A stretch of 64,000 nucleotides of DNA from CAWKAV01 sp963847735 (GTDB lineage: Bacteria > Desulfobacterota > Desulfuromonadia > Desulfuromonadales > BM103): contig CAWKAV010000016.1 of the NCBI GenBank assembly GCA_963847735.1, positions 682,001 to 746,000 on the forward strand. Reading direction: 5' to 3'. Below the pieces are notes generated by a model. That model was given only the letters and a program-made list of their open reading frames with translations, did not search any database and had not been told where the DNA came from. How positions within the stretch are numbered: position 1 is the first letter of the stretch; every line of letters starts with the position of its first letter. Of the stretch, positions 25,183 to 35,768 are shown piece by piece. The translations under genes were made by a program, and so were the position numbers.

Positions 25183-26985
25183 CTATGACTGTTTCTGCTG
25201 CGAGCGTGCTGCCAGGCGGATGCCAAGCTCACGTAATTGCTTCTCATCTACAACCCCAGGGGCTTCAGACATCAGGCAGGTCGCTTTCTGGGTTTTCGGA
25301 AACGCGATGACGTCACGAATAGATCCGGCACCGGTCAGAATCATCATGACTCGATCGAGACCGAAGGCGATGCCGCCATGTGGTGGAGCACCAAATTCCA
25401 GGGCGTCAAGCAGAAAGCCGAATTTTTGACGAGCCTCTTCTTCGCCAATGCCGAGCAGATCAAACATCCGACTCTGAACAGCCTGGTTGTGAATACGGAT
25501 GCTGCCGCCACCGATTTCCGAACCGTTAAGGACCAGATCGTAAGCTTTGGCCCGCGCCTTGCCAGGCTCAGTGTCCAGCAGTGTGATATCTTCATCAAGC
25601 GGTGCCGTAAAGGGATGATGGACTGCCACGTGACGTTGCGCTTCTTCGTCCCATTCCAGCAGCGGGAAGTCAGTCACCCAGACAAATTTGTATTTGTTCG
25701 GGTCGGTCAGTCCCAGCTTGTTGCCGAGGTGCCCGCGCAGGCGGCCGAGAGCTTCATTGGCGATGGTCGGCTTATCAGCTCCAAACAACAGCAGGTCACC
25801 AGGCTGCGCGTCGAGGGCGGCGTCGATGGCTGCGAGTTCCTCTGTCGTGAAGAACTTGGCGATCGGCGACTGCCAGCTGCCATCCTCCTGGACTTTGACC
25901 CAGGCCAGACCCTTGGCGCCGTAGATGGCGACAAAGCTGGTCAAGTCGTCGAGTTCTTTCCGGGAGAAGGTCGCGCACCCTTTGGCATTCAATGCCTTGA
26001 CCAGACCACCCTTTGCTGCGACATCGGCAAACACTTTGAAGCCTGAATTTTTAACTATGTCGGTTATATTAACCAATTCCATCTCGAAACGCAGGTCGGG
26101 ATTGTCAACCCCGTAGCGGTCTATCGCCTCAGCATAGGTGATGCGCGGAACCGGCCGGGTAAGATCAACATTGATGGCCGATTTGAAAACTTTGGCGATC
26201 ATCCCTTCCATGACCGACATGACGTCATCTCGGTCGACAAAAGAGAGTTCACAGTCGATCTGGGTAAATTCGGGCTGCCGGTCAGCACGCAAATCTTCAT
26301 CTCGGAAGCACCTGACGATCTGAAAATAACGGTCAAAACCGGAGACCATCAGCAACTGTTTGAAAAGTTGCGGCGATTGCGGCAGTGCGTAGAAATTGCC
26401 GAGGTTGACCCGGCTGGGGACCAGGTAGTCGCGGGCACCCTCAGGGGTGCTTTTAGTCAACATCGGTGTTTCTATTTCCAGAAAACCATTGTCTGTGAGG
26501 TAGCTGCGAACCGTCTGGGCCACCTTGTGACGCAGGATCAGATTCTTTTGAATTCCTTCGCGACGCAGGTCAAGATAGCGGTACTTGAGACGCAGGTTCT
26601 CGGCGACTTCTGTGAATTCATCAAGCATGAAGGGTGGAGTCTTGGCCACATTGAGAATGCGTAATTCACTGATCTCAACTTCGACTTCACCGGTCGGCAT
26701 CTTCGGATTGATCGTTCCCTCGGGACGTGGTGAGACCGTGCCTATGCCAGCAATGACAAACTCGCTACGGATTGCTTCCGCTTTGGCATGTGCCTCCGGG
26801 TCGCGATCGGGGTCGAGGGCCAGCTGACTTATACCGGTCCGGTCACGCAGGTCAATGAAGATCAGGCCGCCATGATCACGGCGACGGTGGACCCAACCCA
26901 TAATGCAGATTTGTTTGCCGATATCTTCTTTGCGCAGTTCACCGCAGAAATGAGTTCTTTTCCAGTCTCCGAGTATGTCGCTCAA
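25183..26985 (-). CDS. aspS: Aspartate--tRNA ligase
   Basis: A 600-aa class IIb synthetase of the bacterial type. An N-terminal OB-fold is followed by the catalytic core with the insertion domain. Motif 2 shows FRDEDLRADRQPEFTQID and motif 3 shows GIAFGLDRVMMIL. It charges tRNA-Asp, or both Asp and Asn tRNAs in organisms lacking asnS, which cannot be judged here. AAGGAGCAACCCCCTTGAGCG precedes the ATG with a long spacer. It follows hisS by 98 bases, a gene pair common in bacteria. Confidence 0.97.
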   Translation of the reverse strand: MSDILGDWKRTHFCGELRKEDIGKQICIMGWVHRRRDHGGLIFIDLRDRTGISQLALDPDRDPEAHAKAEAIRSEFVIAGIGTVSPRPEGTINPKMPTGEVEVEISELRILNVAKTPPFMLDEFTEVAENLRLKYRYLDLRREGIQKNLILRHKVAQTVRSYLTDNGFLEIETPMLTKSTPEGARDYLVPSRVNLGNFYALPQSPQLFKQLLMVSGFDRYFQIVRCFRDEDLRADRQPEFTQIDCELSFVDRDDVMSVMEGMIAKVFKSAINVDLTRPVPRITYAEAIDRYGVDNPDLRFEMELVNITDIVKNSGFKVFADVAAKGGLVKALNAKGCATFSRKELDDLTSFVAIYGAKGLAWVKVQEDGSWQSPIAKFFTTEELAAIDAALDAQPGDLLLFGADKPTIANEALGRLRGHLGNKLGLTDPNKYKFVWVTDFPLLEWDEEAQRHVAVHHPFTAPLDEDITLLDTEPGKARAKAYDLVLNGSEIGGGSIRIHNQAVQSRMFDLLGIGEEEARQKFGFLLDALEFGAPPHGGIAFGLDRVMMILTGAGSIRDVIAFPKTQKATCLMSEAPGVVDEKQLRELGIRLAARSQQKQS

Positions 26986-27083
26986 GGGGGTTGCTCCTTA
27001 AATTATTGAGGTGTCTTTCACACGCCTTGCCATGGTTTCTCGAATTAGGCAAGCGAGCATTATATCGGTGCTCATGGGGAGCG

Positions 27084-28343
<1,260 letters not shown>

Positions 28344-28382
28344 TTTTGGATGGCTCCATTTGCTTTTAAGAATCAGGAAGAC

Positions 28383-28400
28383 AGAATACAGAATATAGGA
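28383..28400. repeat. Copy 1 of a dispersed intergenic 18-mer
   Basis: AGAATACAGAATATAGGA. The same word with one mismatch occurs at 36733-36750. Both copies lie 24-40 bases upstream of a minus-strand start codon. Confidence 0.5.
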
Positions 28401-28561
28401 AAAATCGATCGAGGCGCTTCCGCATTCTTATGAATGAGTAGTGCTTTTTACTTGTTCTTGCACGTTCCGTCAACCCGGTAAAGAGAGCCTTCGGTATTTT
28501 CTGTACTACCGGGGAGTTTCACGGATTGGGCTGTGAGCCAAGGTGACCGGCATGTTGCAGT

Positions 28562-29935
28562 TCAATCGTCGGATAGGTCAGAGGCACTGCGGGCAATGTT
28601 GCGGTCGTGCTTGCCGAGATACATCGCCTGATCGGCCAGTTCGATCATGCCATTCTTGGTTGTCGCGTGGATCGGATAAGTAGCATGACCAACAGTCACC
28701 GTCAGACGGCTGGTTGCGCCCGAACCGGTCACAAAGTTGAATTCCTCTATGGCAGAACAGATGCGTTCTGCAACGATTTTGGCTCCACAGGTGTCGGTTT
28801 CCACTAACAGGGCGGTAAATTCATCGCCGCCATATCGAAACAGAGTGTCGGCGTCACGAACACAACCGCGCAGTAACTCGCCAACCTGGCGAAGAACCGA
28901 ACTGCCGGCCAGATGACCGTGATTATCATTGATTTTTTTAAAGAGATCCAGATCGATGAAGGCCAGTGAGAACTCCAAACCATAGCGCTCTGAGCGGCGG
29001 ATCTCCTGTTCGATTGCAATATGCAGGTAACGATGATTGTAGAGTCCGGTCAGATCATCAGTATAAATAAGTTCGCGTGCCCCCTGAAATTGGCAGGCAT
29101 TATTGAAGGCCAGAGCGACTTGCTCGGCCAGAAATGACAGGTTTTCTTTGGGAAAAGAGGCCAGGGACTCCGATTCGCCCGGGTTGCAGAGGACCAGAGC
29201 CCCGTGCTCCATATTTTCTGTGTTCATCGGAAAGACCCAGAGGGATGAAATGTCTTGCTGTGCCTTGGCGAGTTCAGGAAAGTCAGCCAAGTGCAGGATT
29301 TCTGCCTTCTTCATCTTGATCGTTCGCTCGACCAGCAACTCGGCCAAGAGTTTAGCTTGCTCATCATCAAACCCTTTTGCCTCGGTATGGCTGATGATGT
29401 TGCGGTTTGCCAGGAATGCCAGGCCACGACCATGACCAAGTTCATTCAGCAAAGTCGATAGTGATTCCTGAAAAAGGACGTCGACATTGAGCTGGCGAGA
29501 AAGGTGTTGGCCTTTCTGATAGAGCCTTATCTGACTCTGCAGCAGGCTGTTCTCTGCAATCAGGCGACGTTGTTCGAGGCATGTCTTGATAGTGTGGCGC
29601 AGTTGATCAGGGTTGCACGGTTTGAGCAGATAGTCGCGAGCGCCACTTTTCAAAGACTGAATTGCCGATTCCACAGTGGCGTTACCAGTGACGAGGATAA
29701 TGTCCGGGGTTGGGTCGAAGGAGCGGGTACGACGTATCAGTTCCATGCCCGAAATCTCACGCATAACCATATCGGACAGGATAATATCAACACTATTCTG
29801 CGACAGGAAAGCGAGAGCTTCCTTGCCTGAGTTGACAGCCTTTATCTCGTACAAATCTCCTTCTGAGAGAATCTCGGTAAAGAGGTGACGGAAGAAAGCT
29901 TCATCTTCAACAATCAGAATTTTCGGTTTTGACAT
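28562..29935 (-). CDS. Response regulator with GGDEF output (diguanylate cyclase)
   Basis: A 457-aa protein. A receiver domain covers residues ~4-120, with the phospho-acceptor Asp in DIILSDMVM, the Thr in VTGNAT and the Lys in LLKPC. A GAF-like linker covers residues ~140-290. A GGDEF domain with intact RYGGDEF follows. An RxxD inhibitory site (RDAD) stands five residues before the motif, so product feedback is likely, unlike the other cyclase in this window. Phosphorylation should raise cyclic di-GMP output. The kinase partner is not adjacent. Confidence 0.92.
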   Translation of the reverse strand: MSKPKILIVEDEAFFRHLFTEILSEGDLYEIKAVNSGKEALAFLSQNSVDIILSDMVMREISGMELIRRTRSFDPTPDIILVTGNATVESAIQSLKSGARDYLLKPCNPDQLRHTIKTCLEQRRLIAENSLLQSQIRLYQKGQHLSRQLNVDVLFQESLSTLLNELGHGRGLAFLANRNIISHTEAKGFDDEQAKLLAELLVERTIKMKKAEILHLADFPELAKAQQDISSLWVFPMNTENMEHGALVLCNPGESESLASFPKENLSFLAEQVALAFNNACQFQGARELIYTDDLTGLYNHRYLHIAIEQEIRRSERYGLEFSLAFIDLDLFKKINDNHGHLAGSSVLRQVGELLRGCVRDADTLFRYGGDEFTALLVETDTCGAKIVAERICSAIEEFNFVTGSGATSRLTVTVGHATYPIHATTKNGMIELADQAMYLGKHDRNIARSASDLSDD

Positions 29936-29993
29936 CGACAGGTCCCTGATCTCAAGAGGTGTTTAAACTACCAAACTCCTTGAAATGAGTCAA

Positions 29994-32357
29994 TTAATAT
30001 CCCCTGTCCCGGCCCTTCTCTATCTGCCACCGACCTTTGTTGATGTGAAAAGTCAACATGCCTTCCTGGTCGGTTCTGAACAATGGAATCTGTCGTTCTG
30101 AACAGGCCTCGGTGGTTTGCGGATGTGGAAAGCCGTATGGATTGTTGCGTCCTGATGATACAAAGGCTGTCAGTGGTTTTATCTGATCAAGGTATGACTG
30201 TGGTAGGGAATGACGACTGCCGTGATGAGGCAATTTCAAAAGAGTGACCCGACCGGGCATCTCTGTTGCGAGCAGTTGTTGAAAACCGCTCTTGCCGAGG
30301 TCCGCTGTCAGCAAGACTCCCTCGGTCTGTTGCCCGGCGAAGACAGCAACTGAGCGCTCGTTTATGTCCGCTGCGTTTTGTGCCGGGGCAAAGAGATCCA
30401 GTGTCTGGTGAGGACTCTTTGACAGGTGGGTCCAGCCTTCCCGGATACGATATGCAGTTATGTTTCGCTGCTGCAGGACATTTTGCAACTCTAGCGGGAG
30501 TTCGGCAAGTTCCTCTGCATAATAAAAGGCTCCAACCTGGAAACGTTGCAGTATGAAGATTAGGCCGGAGCTGTGGTCCGGATGATTATGTGTAAGAATC
30601 ACCCCCTGCAGACGATTGATGCCCATGCGACCCAGGGTCGGTGCAATGAGTTGTTCTCCCGTATCAATACTGGATCCGGACAGCCCGCCGCCATCAATCA
30701 GGAAGTGGCTATCGTCAGCCAGTGAGACCAGGGTTGCATCGCCTTGCCCGACACTGAAGGCCGTGACCTGTAAATCAGCAGTGTGCGGTTGAGACAACCC
30801 TGCAGCCACCAGGGTTGTCAACAGAACTGCCAGGCGCATAAGCCCGTGGCTCCGCTCCTTGCCAAAGGGCAGCAAAATTATCAAAGATCCGATCAAAATG
30901 ATTAAACTGCTGGTCGTAAGATAGTGTTGAAATGCTGTCAGCCCTGGCCATTGGCTGACGCTGGAGACAATCGCGATCGAAACGGCCACCAGTTTGGCAG
31001 AAAGTAACAGGCCCCAATCAGCGAGCTGGCTGGACAAGGGCAATGCCGCCATGCTGACAAGTCCTATTGGCACCGCGCCCCAGGCGATCAAGGGGATTGC
31101 AATCAGGTTGGTCAACAGTCCAGCTTGAGCAAACTGGTGAAAGTGCCAGAGGGTTGCCGGCGCAGTTGCCATGGTCGCTGCTGTGGTGGTCAGAAACAAG
31201 GTCAATGGCCAGCTGATCGCTCCCGGGAAACGGCTTAGCGGTTTCTGCCAGCAGGGAACCCACGCTAGAATACCCGCTACCCCGGCAAAAGAGAGTTGAA
31301 AGCCGGGCTGAAAGAGGGCCAGAGGATTAAACAACAACAGGCAAAGCGCCACTGATGCCAGAAGAGCGAATGGCGGCGTGCGACGGCCTTTTGCCATGAG
31401 AAGAGCAACCACGGTGACAATTATAAACGCCCGTCTGGTGGCCCAGGCGTTGCCGGTCAAAAAAAGATATGCCGTTAAAGGGATGATCAACAAAACAGGT
31501 AAAATGCGTTGCGGTGGACACCAGAGGATCAGTCGCTGACTGCGTGTGTAGAGCCATCTCCCTGCATGGTAGAGCAACAGCGCCAACAGACCGAAATGCA
31601 GGCCGGAAATCGCAAACAGGTGGGCGACGCCACTCGCCGAGAGAATTTGTCGTTGCTCCTCGCTGACACCACCGCGCATGCCGAGCAATAACGCCTGTAC
31701 CAGTCCTGCCTCATGGTCTGGAACGGTTTTCTCAATATGCCTTGCGAGTGTGTATCGCAGGTTCTCAAGGGGCTTGTCCCGCCGTTCAGAGTGGTTAACC
31801 AGAATCACGATGTCCTCGGTGCGTTTGATAAACGCAGTGACATATATTCCCCTGGCCGCAAGATAGAGCGGGTAGTCAAATTCCCCTGGATTACCGAAGC
31901 GGAGTGGTCGGCGAAGAGACGAGCGCCATCGGACTATTTGTCCGGGTCGAAGTTGTGATTCTCCCTCTTTGATAGTGATCAGGGCCTCGCCGTAAACGCG
32001 GGTCGTGCCTTGCTCATTAATGACCTTGTGCATCTCTGCCTGCAGACGATAGCCACCAGCGGTCCTCTTCTCGACCAAGAGCACTTCGCCCTCCAAAACC
32101 ATTGGAGAAGTGCTGGCAAATTGACTGATATGGTTTGCTGCAGAAGGAGGCTCAAGCTGCAAGGACGCATGCAGGAAGCCTGCTGCCAGGAACAGTCCGA
32201 GGAATGGAAGCCATGCCCAGCGAGATCGCCAGAGCAATACCCAAAACAACAGGAGGACGCCGACAGTTATGCCATGACTTGCCATCTGCCATGGCATAAC
32301 AAAATTCACCATGGCAACGCCGGTCGCATATGCGGCCAGCAACACAATAGGTGTCAA
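29994..32357 (-). CDS. comEC: DNA internalization protein ComEC/Rec2
   Basis: A 787-aa polytopic membrane protein that forms the inner-membrane channel for single-stranded DNA in natural transformation. It has an N-terminal DUF4131-like region and a multi-helix competence domain (LLLGMRGGVSEEQRQILSASGVAHLFAISGLHFGLLA). A C-terminal metallo-beta-lactamase-like domain carries THNHPDHSSGL. The start is TTG at 32357, four bases after the stop of a small ORF with a strong ribosome site, suggesting coupling. With the type IV pilus genes in this window it suggests competence, but no comEA or dprA was seen. Confidence 0.93.
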   Translation of the reverse strand: MTPIVLLAAYATGVAMVNFVMPWQMASHGITVGVLLLFWVLLWRSRWAWLPFLGLFLAAGFLHASLQLEPPSAANHISQFASTSPMVLEGEVLLVEKRTAGGYRLQAEMHKVINEQGTTRVYGEALITIKEGESQLRPGQIVRWRSSLRRPLRFGNPGEFDYPLYLAARGIYVTAFIKRTEDIVILVNHSERRDKPLENLRYTLARHIEKTVPDHEAGLVQALLLGMRGGVSEEQRQILSASGVAHLFAISGLHFGLLALLLYHAGRWLYTRSQRLILWCPPQRILPVLLIIPLTAYLFLTGNAWATRRAFIIVTVVALLMAKGRRTPPFALLASVALCLLLFNPLALFQPGFQLSFAGVAGILAWVPCWQKPLSRFPGAISWPLTLFLTTTAATMATAPATLWHFHQFAQAGLLTNLIAIPLIAWGAVPIGLVSMAALPLSSQLADWGLLLSAKLVAVSIAIVSSVSQWPGLTAFQHYLTTSSLIILIGSLIILLPFGKERSHGLMRLAVLLTTLVAAGLSQPHTADLQVTAFSVGQGDATLVSLADDSHFLIDGGGLSGSSIDTGEQLIAPTLGRMGINRLQGVILTHNHPDHSSGLIFILQRFQVGAFYYAEELAELPLELQNVLQQRNITAYRIREGWTHLSKSPHQTLDLFAPAQNAADINERSVAVFAGQQTEGVLLTADLGKSGFQQLLATEMPGRVTLLKLPHHGSRHSLPQSYLDQIKPLTAFVSSGRNNPYGFPHPQTTEACSERQIPLFRTDQEGMLTFHINKGRWQIEKGRDRGY

Positions 32358-32360
32358 AAG

Positions 32361-32471
32361 CTATCGCTCGACGCCGAGTGCTGCCGGGAGTGATGTGAGA
32401 GTTGAAAAGATTAGAAAAACAAGAGGAATGTAAATGTGAAAGATGTTTTTTATGGTACGATTTTCTTGCAT
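32361..32471 (-). CDS. Possible 36-aa membrane/leader peptide before comEC
   Basis: A short ORF with a strong ribosome site (GAGGAGGGG, 8 bases before the ATG). The peptide has a charged start (MQENRTIKNIFH) and one hydrophobic segment (IYIPLVFLIFSTLTSLPAAL) ending in a signal-peptidase-like ALG. Its stop is four bases before the TTG of comEC, so it could drive translation of comEC from that weak start. No homologue is recognised; it could be a chance ORF. Confidence 0.5.
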   Translation of the reverse strand: MQENRTIKNIFHIYIPLVFLIFSTLTSLPAALGVER

Positions 32472-32677
32472 GGTGAAAGCCCCTCCTCAAAATGAAGTCA
32501 GCATATGACATAACATGCTGGACAGAATATCATAGTTGCTCTGCCATGCAAAGTTCGTCTGTTGAATGGGCAGGCCTTCCAGAACTCTCTTTGCTTTTGT
32601 GACGTAATGTACTATTTTCTCAATCATATCAGGCTTGTAACATAAATGCCTCATGCTGGATCATTCGGGAGAGCCTT

Positions 32678-32876
32678 ATAGCAAAGTGTATTCTGGTTGT
32701 TGACGACTCCGAAGCCGTTCGACAAGTCCTGTAGCTGACGCTGACCAATGCAGGTTTTGAGGTGGTTGAGGCTGAAGGTGGCCGGTTGCGAGGCCGGTGC
32801 CTCGGCTGGATTGTCAAACCCTTCATGCCGGAACAACTTCTCAGGGTTGTCAGGTTGGTTCTGGGAGAGGAATCCC
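32678..32876 (+). pseudogene. Remnant of a CheY-like response regulator
   Basis: In one frame the sequence reads AKCILVVDDSEAVRQVL, a TAG stop at 32732-32734, LTLTNAGFEVVEAEGG, then directly GWIVKPFMPEQLLRVVRLVLG. These are the N-terminal acidic pocket, helix 1 and the C-terminal KPF segment of a single-domain receiver. The middle, including the phospho-acceptor Asp and the Thr strand, is missing. The expected start is ATA (32678), 5-6 bases after GGGAGAG, where ATG would be expected. Lost start, internal stop and internal deletion together mark it as dead. It leads directly into cheR. Confidence 0.78.
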
Positions 32877-32896
32877 TCTCTGCGAGCATTTGTCCG

Positions 32897-33775
32897 ATGA
32901 CAAAGATTCCCCATGACAGCAACCCGGGCCTGAAGCGGTTTGATGCTTTTCTGACCGACAGGGATTTTGAAAGGTTCAGCAAGCTGGTTTACGACCACTG
33001 CGGCATCAAACTCCCATCATATAAACGGAGCATGCTCGAAGCCCGTTTGCGCAAACGGTTGCGTGCACATGATCTCAACAATTTTGAGGACTATGCCGAG
33101 CTGGTTTTCTCCAAGGGCGAATCAACCGAAGAGCTGGTCAAGCTGATTGATGTCGTTACCACTAATAAAACGGACTTTTTCCGTGAACCTGCCCATTACG
33201 ATTACCTGGTGAAATCAGCCCTCCCGTTTCTGGTCAACACCTTTGGAGCTGGCATTAGCCAGCCCCTGCGCGTCTGGAGTGCTGGCTGCTCTACCGGCAA
33301 GGAACCCTACACCCTTGCCATGGTGCTCAAGGAGTATCAGGCGACGATGCCGGGTTTCCGCTTCGATATCCTCGGCACCGATATCTGTACCGATGTCCTT
33401 GAGAAAGCCGTTCGGGGTATTTACTCGGCCAGCAAAGCTGAACCCATCCCCGCCACACTCAAAAAGAAATATCTTCTCGAGTCAAAGACCTCTGAGAGAA
33501 ACATGGTGAGCATCGTTCCGGAATTGCGTTCTCTGGTCCGGTACCGGCGGCTCAATTTCATGCAGGACAGTTTCGGTTTCCGAGAGCCTTTTGACATCAT
33601 CTTCTGCCGCAACGTTATTATTTACTTTGATCGGCCGACCCAGGAGCGTTTGCTGGCCAAGCTAGTCGACAACCTGGTGGCTGGGCGTTATATTTTTCTG
33701 GGGCATTCGGAAACCTTGCTCGGCCTGAACTTGCCCCTGAAGCAGATGGCTCCCTCCGTTTATCGACGGCTATAG
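32897..33775 (+). CDS. cheR: CheR-type protein-glutamate O-methyltransferase
   Basis: About 292 aa. It methylates glutamates of chemoreceptors using S-adenosylmethionine. The N-terminal helical domain (FERFSKLVYDHCGIKLPSYKRSMLEARLRKRL) and the SAM-binding domain are complete (TTNKTDFFREPAHYDYL, RVWSAGCSTGKEPYTLAM, DIIFCRNVIIYFDRPTQERLLAKL). The ATG at 32897 opens the conserved part; no good ribosome site precedes it. The original initiation may have been coupled to the now broken cheY, which raises doubt about current expression. No other che genes are in the window. Confidence 0.88.
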   Translation: MTKIPHDSNPGLKRFDAFLTDRDFERFSKLVYDHCGIKLPSYKRSMLEARLRKRLRAHDLNNFEDYAELVFSKGESTEELVKLIDVVTTNKTDFFREPAHYDYLVKSALPFLVNTFGAGISQPLRVWSAGCSTGKEPYTLAMVLKEYQATMPGFRFDILGTDICTDVLEKAVRGIYSASKAEPIPATLKKKYLLESKTSERNMVSIVPELRSLVRYRRLNFMQDSFGFREPFDIIFCRNVIIYFDRPTQERLLAKLVDNLVAGRYIFLGHSETLLGLNLPLKQMAPSVYRRL

Positions 33776-33927
33776 ATTCAAATACAGCGGAGACAAAGAA
33801 GTGGGCGGGCCAATTGTTTGCCTGGTCCTGTTCTTCGGGAAAATCGCAACGCACGTTTGGATTGGTCAGCCTGATCATGTTGTCTTCCGGTTGGAATGGT
33901 TCTGTTGCTCACAAGGGAGGTCATGGC

Positions 33928-35064
33928 ATGTTAAGTCAAACGGTTATGTCTTTGAGGAAAGTGTCTGCCGTTTTTCTTCTGTTAATCGGTGCTTGCCTGG
34001 TCGTTACGTCCTGTGGTGAAGGCCCCCCCCTCAAGATCGGCTTTGTCGGTGGCCTGACCGGTCGTATCGCGGATCTGGGCGTGGCAGGGCGGAATGGCGT
34101 TATGCTGGCCGTCGAGGAGAAGAACCAGGCCGGAGGCATCAGGGGTCGCAAGGTGGAGCTGATCGTCAAGGACGACCAGCAGGACGCTGAGAAAGCCAGA
34201 CAGGCTGTCCGTGAGCTGATCGATGCGGAGGTCGTCGCCATCATCGGGCCCATGACCAGTTCCATGGCCGTCGTGATCCAGCCCTTGATCAATTCAGGCC
34301 AGATAGTCACTGTCAGTCCGACAGCAAAAACAGACCAGTTGTCCGGCCAGGATGATTACTTTTTACGGGTGACAACCCCGTTAAGCCGCAATGCGGAGCA
34401 GATCGCTGCGCATGCTGCGAAAAAAATGAATCTGAAAAAGTTTGCCGTCGTCTATGACGTTTCCAACCGGGCTTTTACTGAGACCTGGCTTAACTTTTTC
34501 AAGAATGCATTGCAAGAGAACGGCGGTGAAGTCACCCTCGCGGAAGAATTCTCCTCCAATCCGGATGTCCATTTCCTGCCGATTGCCGAACGTTTGCTGG
34601 CGACAAATCCGGACGGTGTTTTGCTGCTCAGCAATGCTATCGACACGGCCCTGCTGGCACAGCAGATTCGCAAATTGGGGAGCGATGTTGCATTTTTCTC
34701 TTCAGAATGGGCTTCGACCACTGAGCTGCTCAGTTTTGGCGGGCGAGCCGTAAACGGCATGACCTCTTTCCACAGTTTTAATGCCGGCAGCCAGGAAGCC
34801 CGTTACCTCTCATTCAGGGAAAAATTCACCAATCGTTTTGGTGCTGCGCCCTCCTTTGCGACCACCCTGGCTTATGATGCGGCATCATTTCTGCTCGCTG
34901 GCCTGGAAAAGAACCCCTCCCGGCAGGGCTTGAAGGAATCATTGCTCAAGCTTGGCTCGTTCCCTGGATTGCAATCGAACATAACGGTTGACCAGTACGG
35001 CGATGTCGAACGAAAGCTTTTTTTAACCGTCATCGAAAACGGCCAGTTCAAGGTTGTCGAGTAG
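33928..35064 (+). CDS. ABC-type branched-chain amino-acid-binding lipoprotein (LivJ-like)
   Basis: About 378 aa, a periplasmic binding protein of type 1 fold. The start ATG at 33928 follows GGGAGG. The signal peptide ends in the lipobox VTSC. LKIGFVGGLTGRIADLGVAGRNGVMLAVEEKNQAGGIRGRKVELIVKDDQ and the following AIIGPMTSS are typical of leucine/amide-binding proteins. No permease or ATPase genes are adjacent. The neighbours are a cheR gene and a truncated membrane ORF, so it may have been a sensory ligand-binding partner rather than part of an uptake system. Confidence 0.85.
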   Translation: MLSQTVMSLRKVSAVFLLLIGACLVVTSCGEGPPLKIGFVGGLTGRIADLGVAGRNGVMLAVEEKNQAGGIRGRKVELIVKDDQQDAEKARQAVRELIDAEVVAIIGPMTSSMAVVIQPLINSGQIVTVSPTAKTDQLSGQDDYFLRVTTPLSRNAEQIAAHAAKKMNLKKFAVVYDVSNRAFTETWLNFFKNALQENGGEVTLAEEFSSNPDVHFLPIAERLLATNPDGVLLLSNAIDTALLAQQIRKLGSDVAFFSSEWASTTELLSFGGRAVNGMTSFHSFNAGSQEARYLSFREKFTNRFGAAPSFATTLAYDAASFLLAGLEKNPSRQGLKESLLKLGSFPGLQSNITVDQYGDVERKLFLTVIENGQFKVVE

Positions 35065-35065
35065 G

Positions 35066-35209
35066 ATGAAGTTCCCGGTATCATGCAGACAGTCCTCCCT
35101 GACGCTGCATATTGTTGCCGTGGTGATTCTGCCGATTCTGTCGCCGTGCTTGCATCTCATAAGTCGGGACTGTCAGGCTGAACTGGTTTTCGCATCAGGA
35201 CGGTGCTGA
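35066..35209 (+). pseudogene. Truncated membrane/sensor gene remnant
   Basis: A 47-codon ORF starts one base after the stop of the binding-protein gene. It encodes a basic N terminus (MKFPVSCRQ) and one hydrophobic segment (TLHIVAVVILPILS), the usual opening of a membrane sensor kinase or chemoreceptor. It then runs into the 3' end of the opposing methyltransferase gene and stops. The reading as a 5' remnant of a larger sensor is inference from position and composition. Confidence 0.45.
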
Positions 35210-35768
35210 ATTCATCAAGCAAACGATTCTGAACCACCTCGCAGCCTTGCTTCTCATATGCCTGCCTGACATCAAAATTGTATTCCCACAGGATTCCCGA
35301 AAGTAATAATGTCCCGCCCAGCTTCAACCTGAACGTCAGCACTTCTGCAACGTCGATCAGAATGTCGCCGTAGATATTGGCCAGGATCAGGTCAAAGTTC
35401 TTTTCCATAACTCTATCCAGTGTGCCCGTGATGTGAGTGGCCCGATCTTCCAAGCCATTGAGTTGAAAATTGAGCTTGGCGACTTCGACGGCTTTCGGCT
35501 CGATGTCGACGCAGACGGCATGGCCTGCGCCGAGTTTCAGTGCCGCGATTGCCAAAATGCCCGTGCCGCTGCCAAGATCAAGTACTCGTGATCCCGAAAT
35601 GTCGGACATGGTCTCGAGTATTCCCAAGCAGCTCTCGGTTGTTTCATGCTCGCCTGAACCGAATGCGCCGCGCTGCATGACCAGGTCGATGCAGTCATCT
35701 TCTCCTTCGCGAATATCTGGTGGAGTGACGCGGAATTTTGATCCGATGTTGAAGGGCTGGTAGCTCAT
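35157..35768 (-). CDS. Short PrmA-like methyltransferase
   Basis: A 203-aa SAM-dependent methyltransferase most like ribosomal protein L11 methyltransferase. The features are GAFGSGEHETTESCLGIL (PrmA: GTGxHxTT), the SAM motif VLDLGSGTGILAIAALKLGA, and LANIYGDIL in place of the usual ANIL motif. Full PrmA is ~290-300 aa with an N-terminal L11-binding domain, which is absent here. The role may therefore differ from L11 trimethylation. Its start overlaps the stop of the AEC transporter gene by four bases. Confidence 0.75.
   Translation of the reverse strand: MSYQPFNIGSKFRVTPPDIREGEDDCIDLVMQRGAFGSGEHETTESCLGILETMSDISGSRVLDLGSGTGILAIAALKLGAGHAVCVDIEPKAVEVAKLNFQLNGLEDRATHITGTLDRVMEKNFDLILANIYGDILIDVAEVLTFRLKLGGTLLLSGILWEYNFDVRQAYEKQGCEVVQNRLLDEFSTVLMRKPVQPDSPDL

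Noticed and set aside
28440..28560. Possible structured leader upstream of hisS
   Set aside because: A CCCGGTA/TACCGGG stem is present but no known riboswitch core or T-box sequence was found, and the loop is long; it may be chance.
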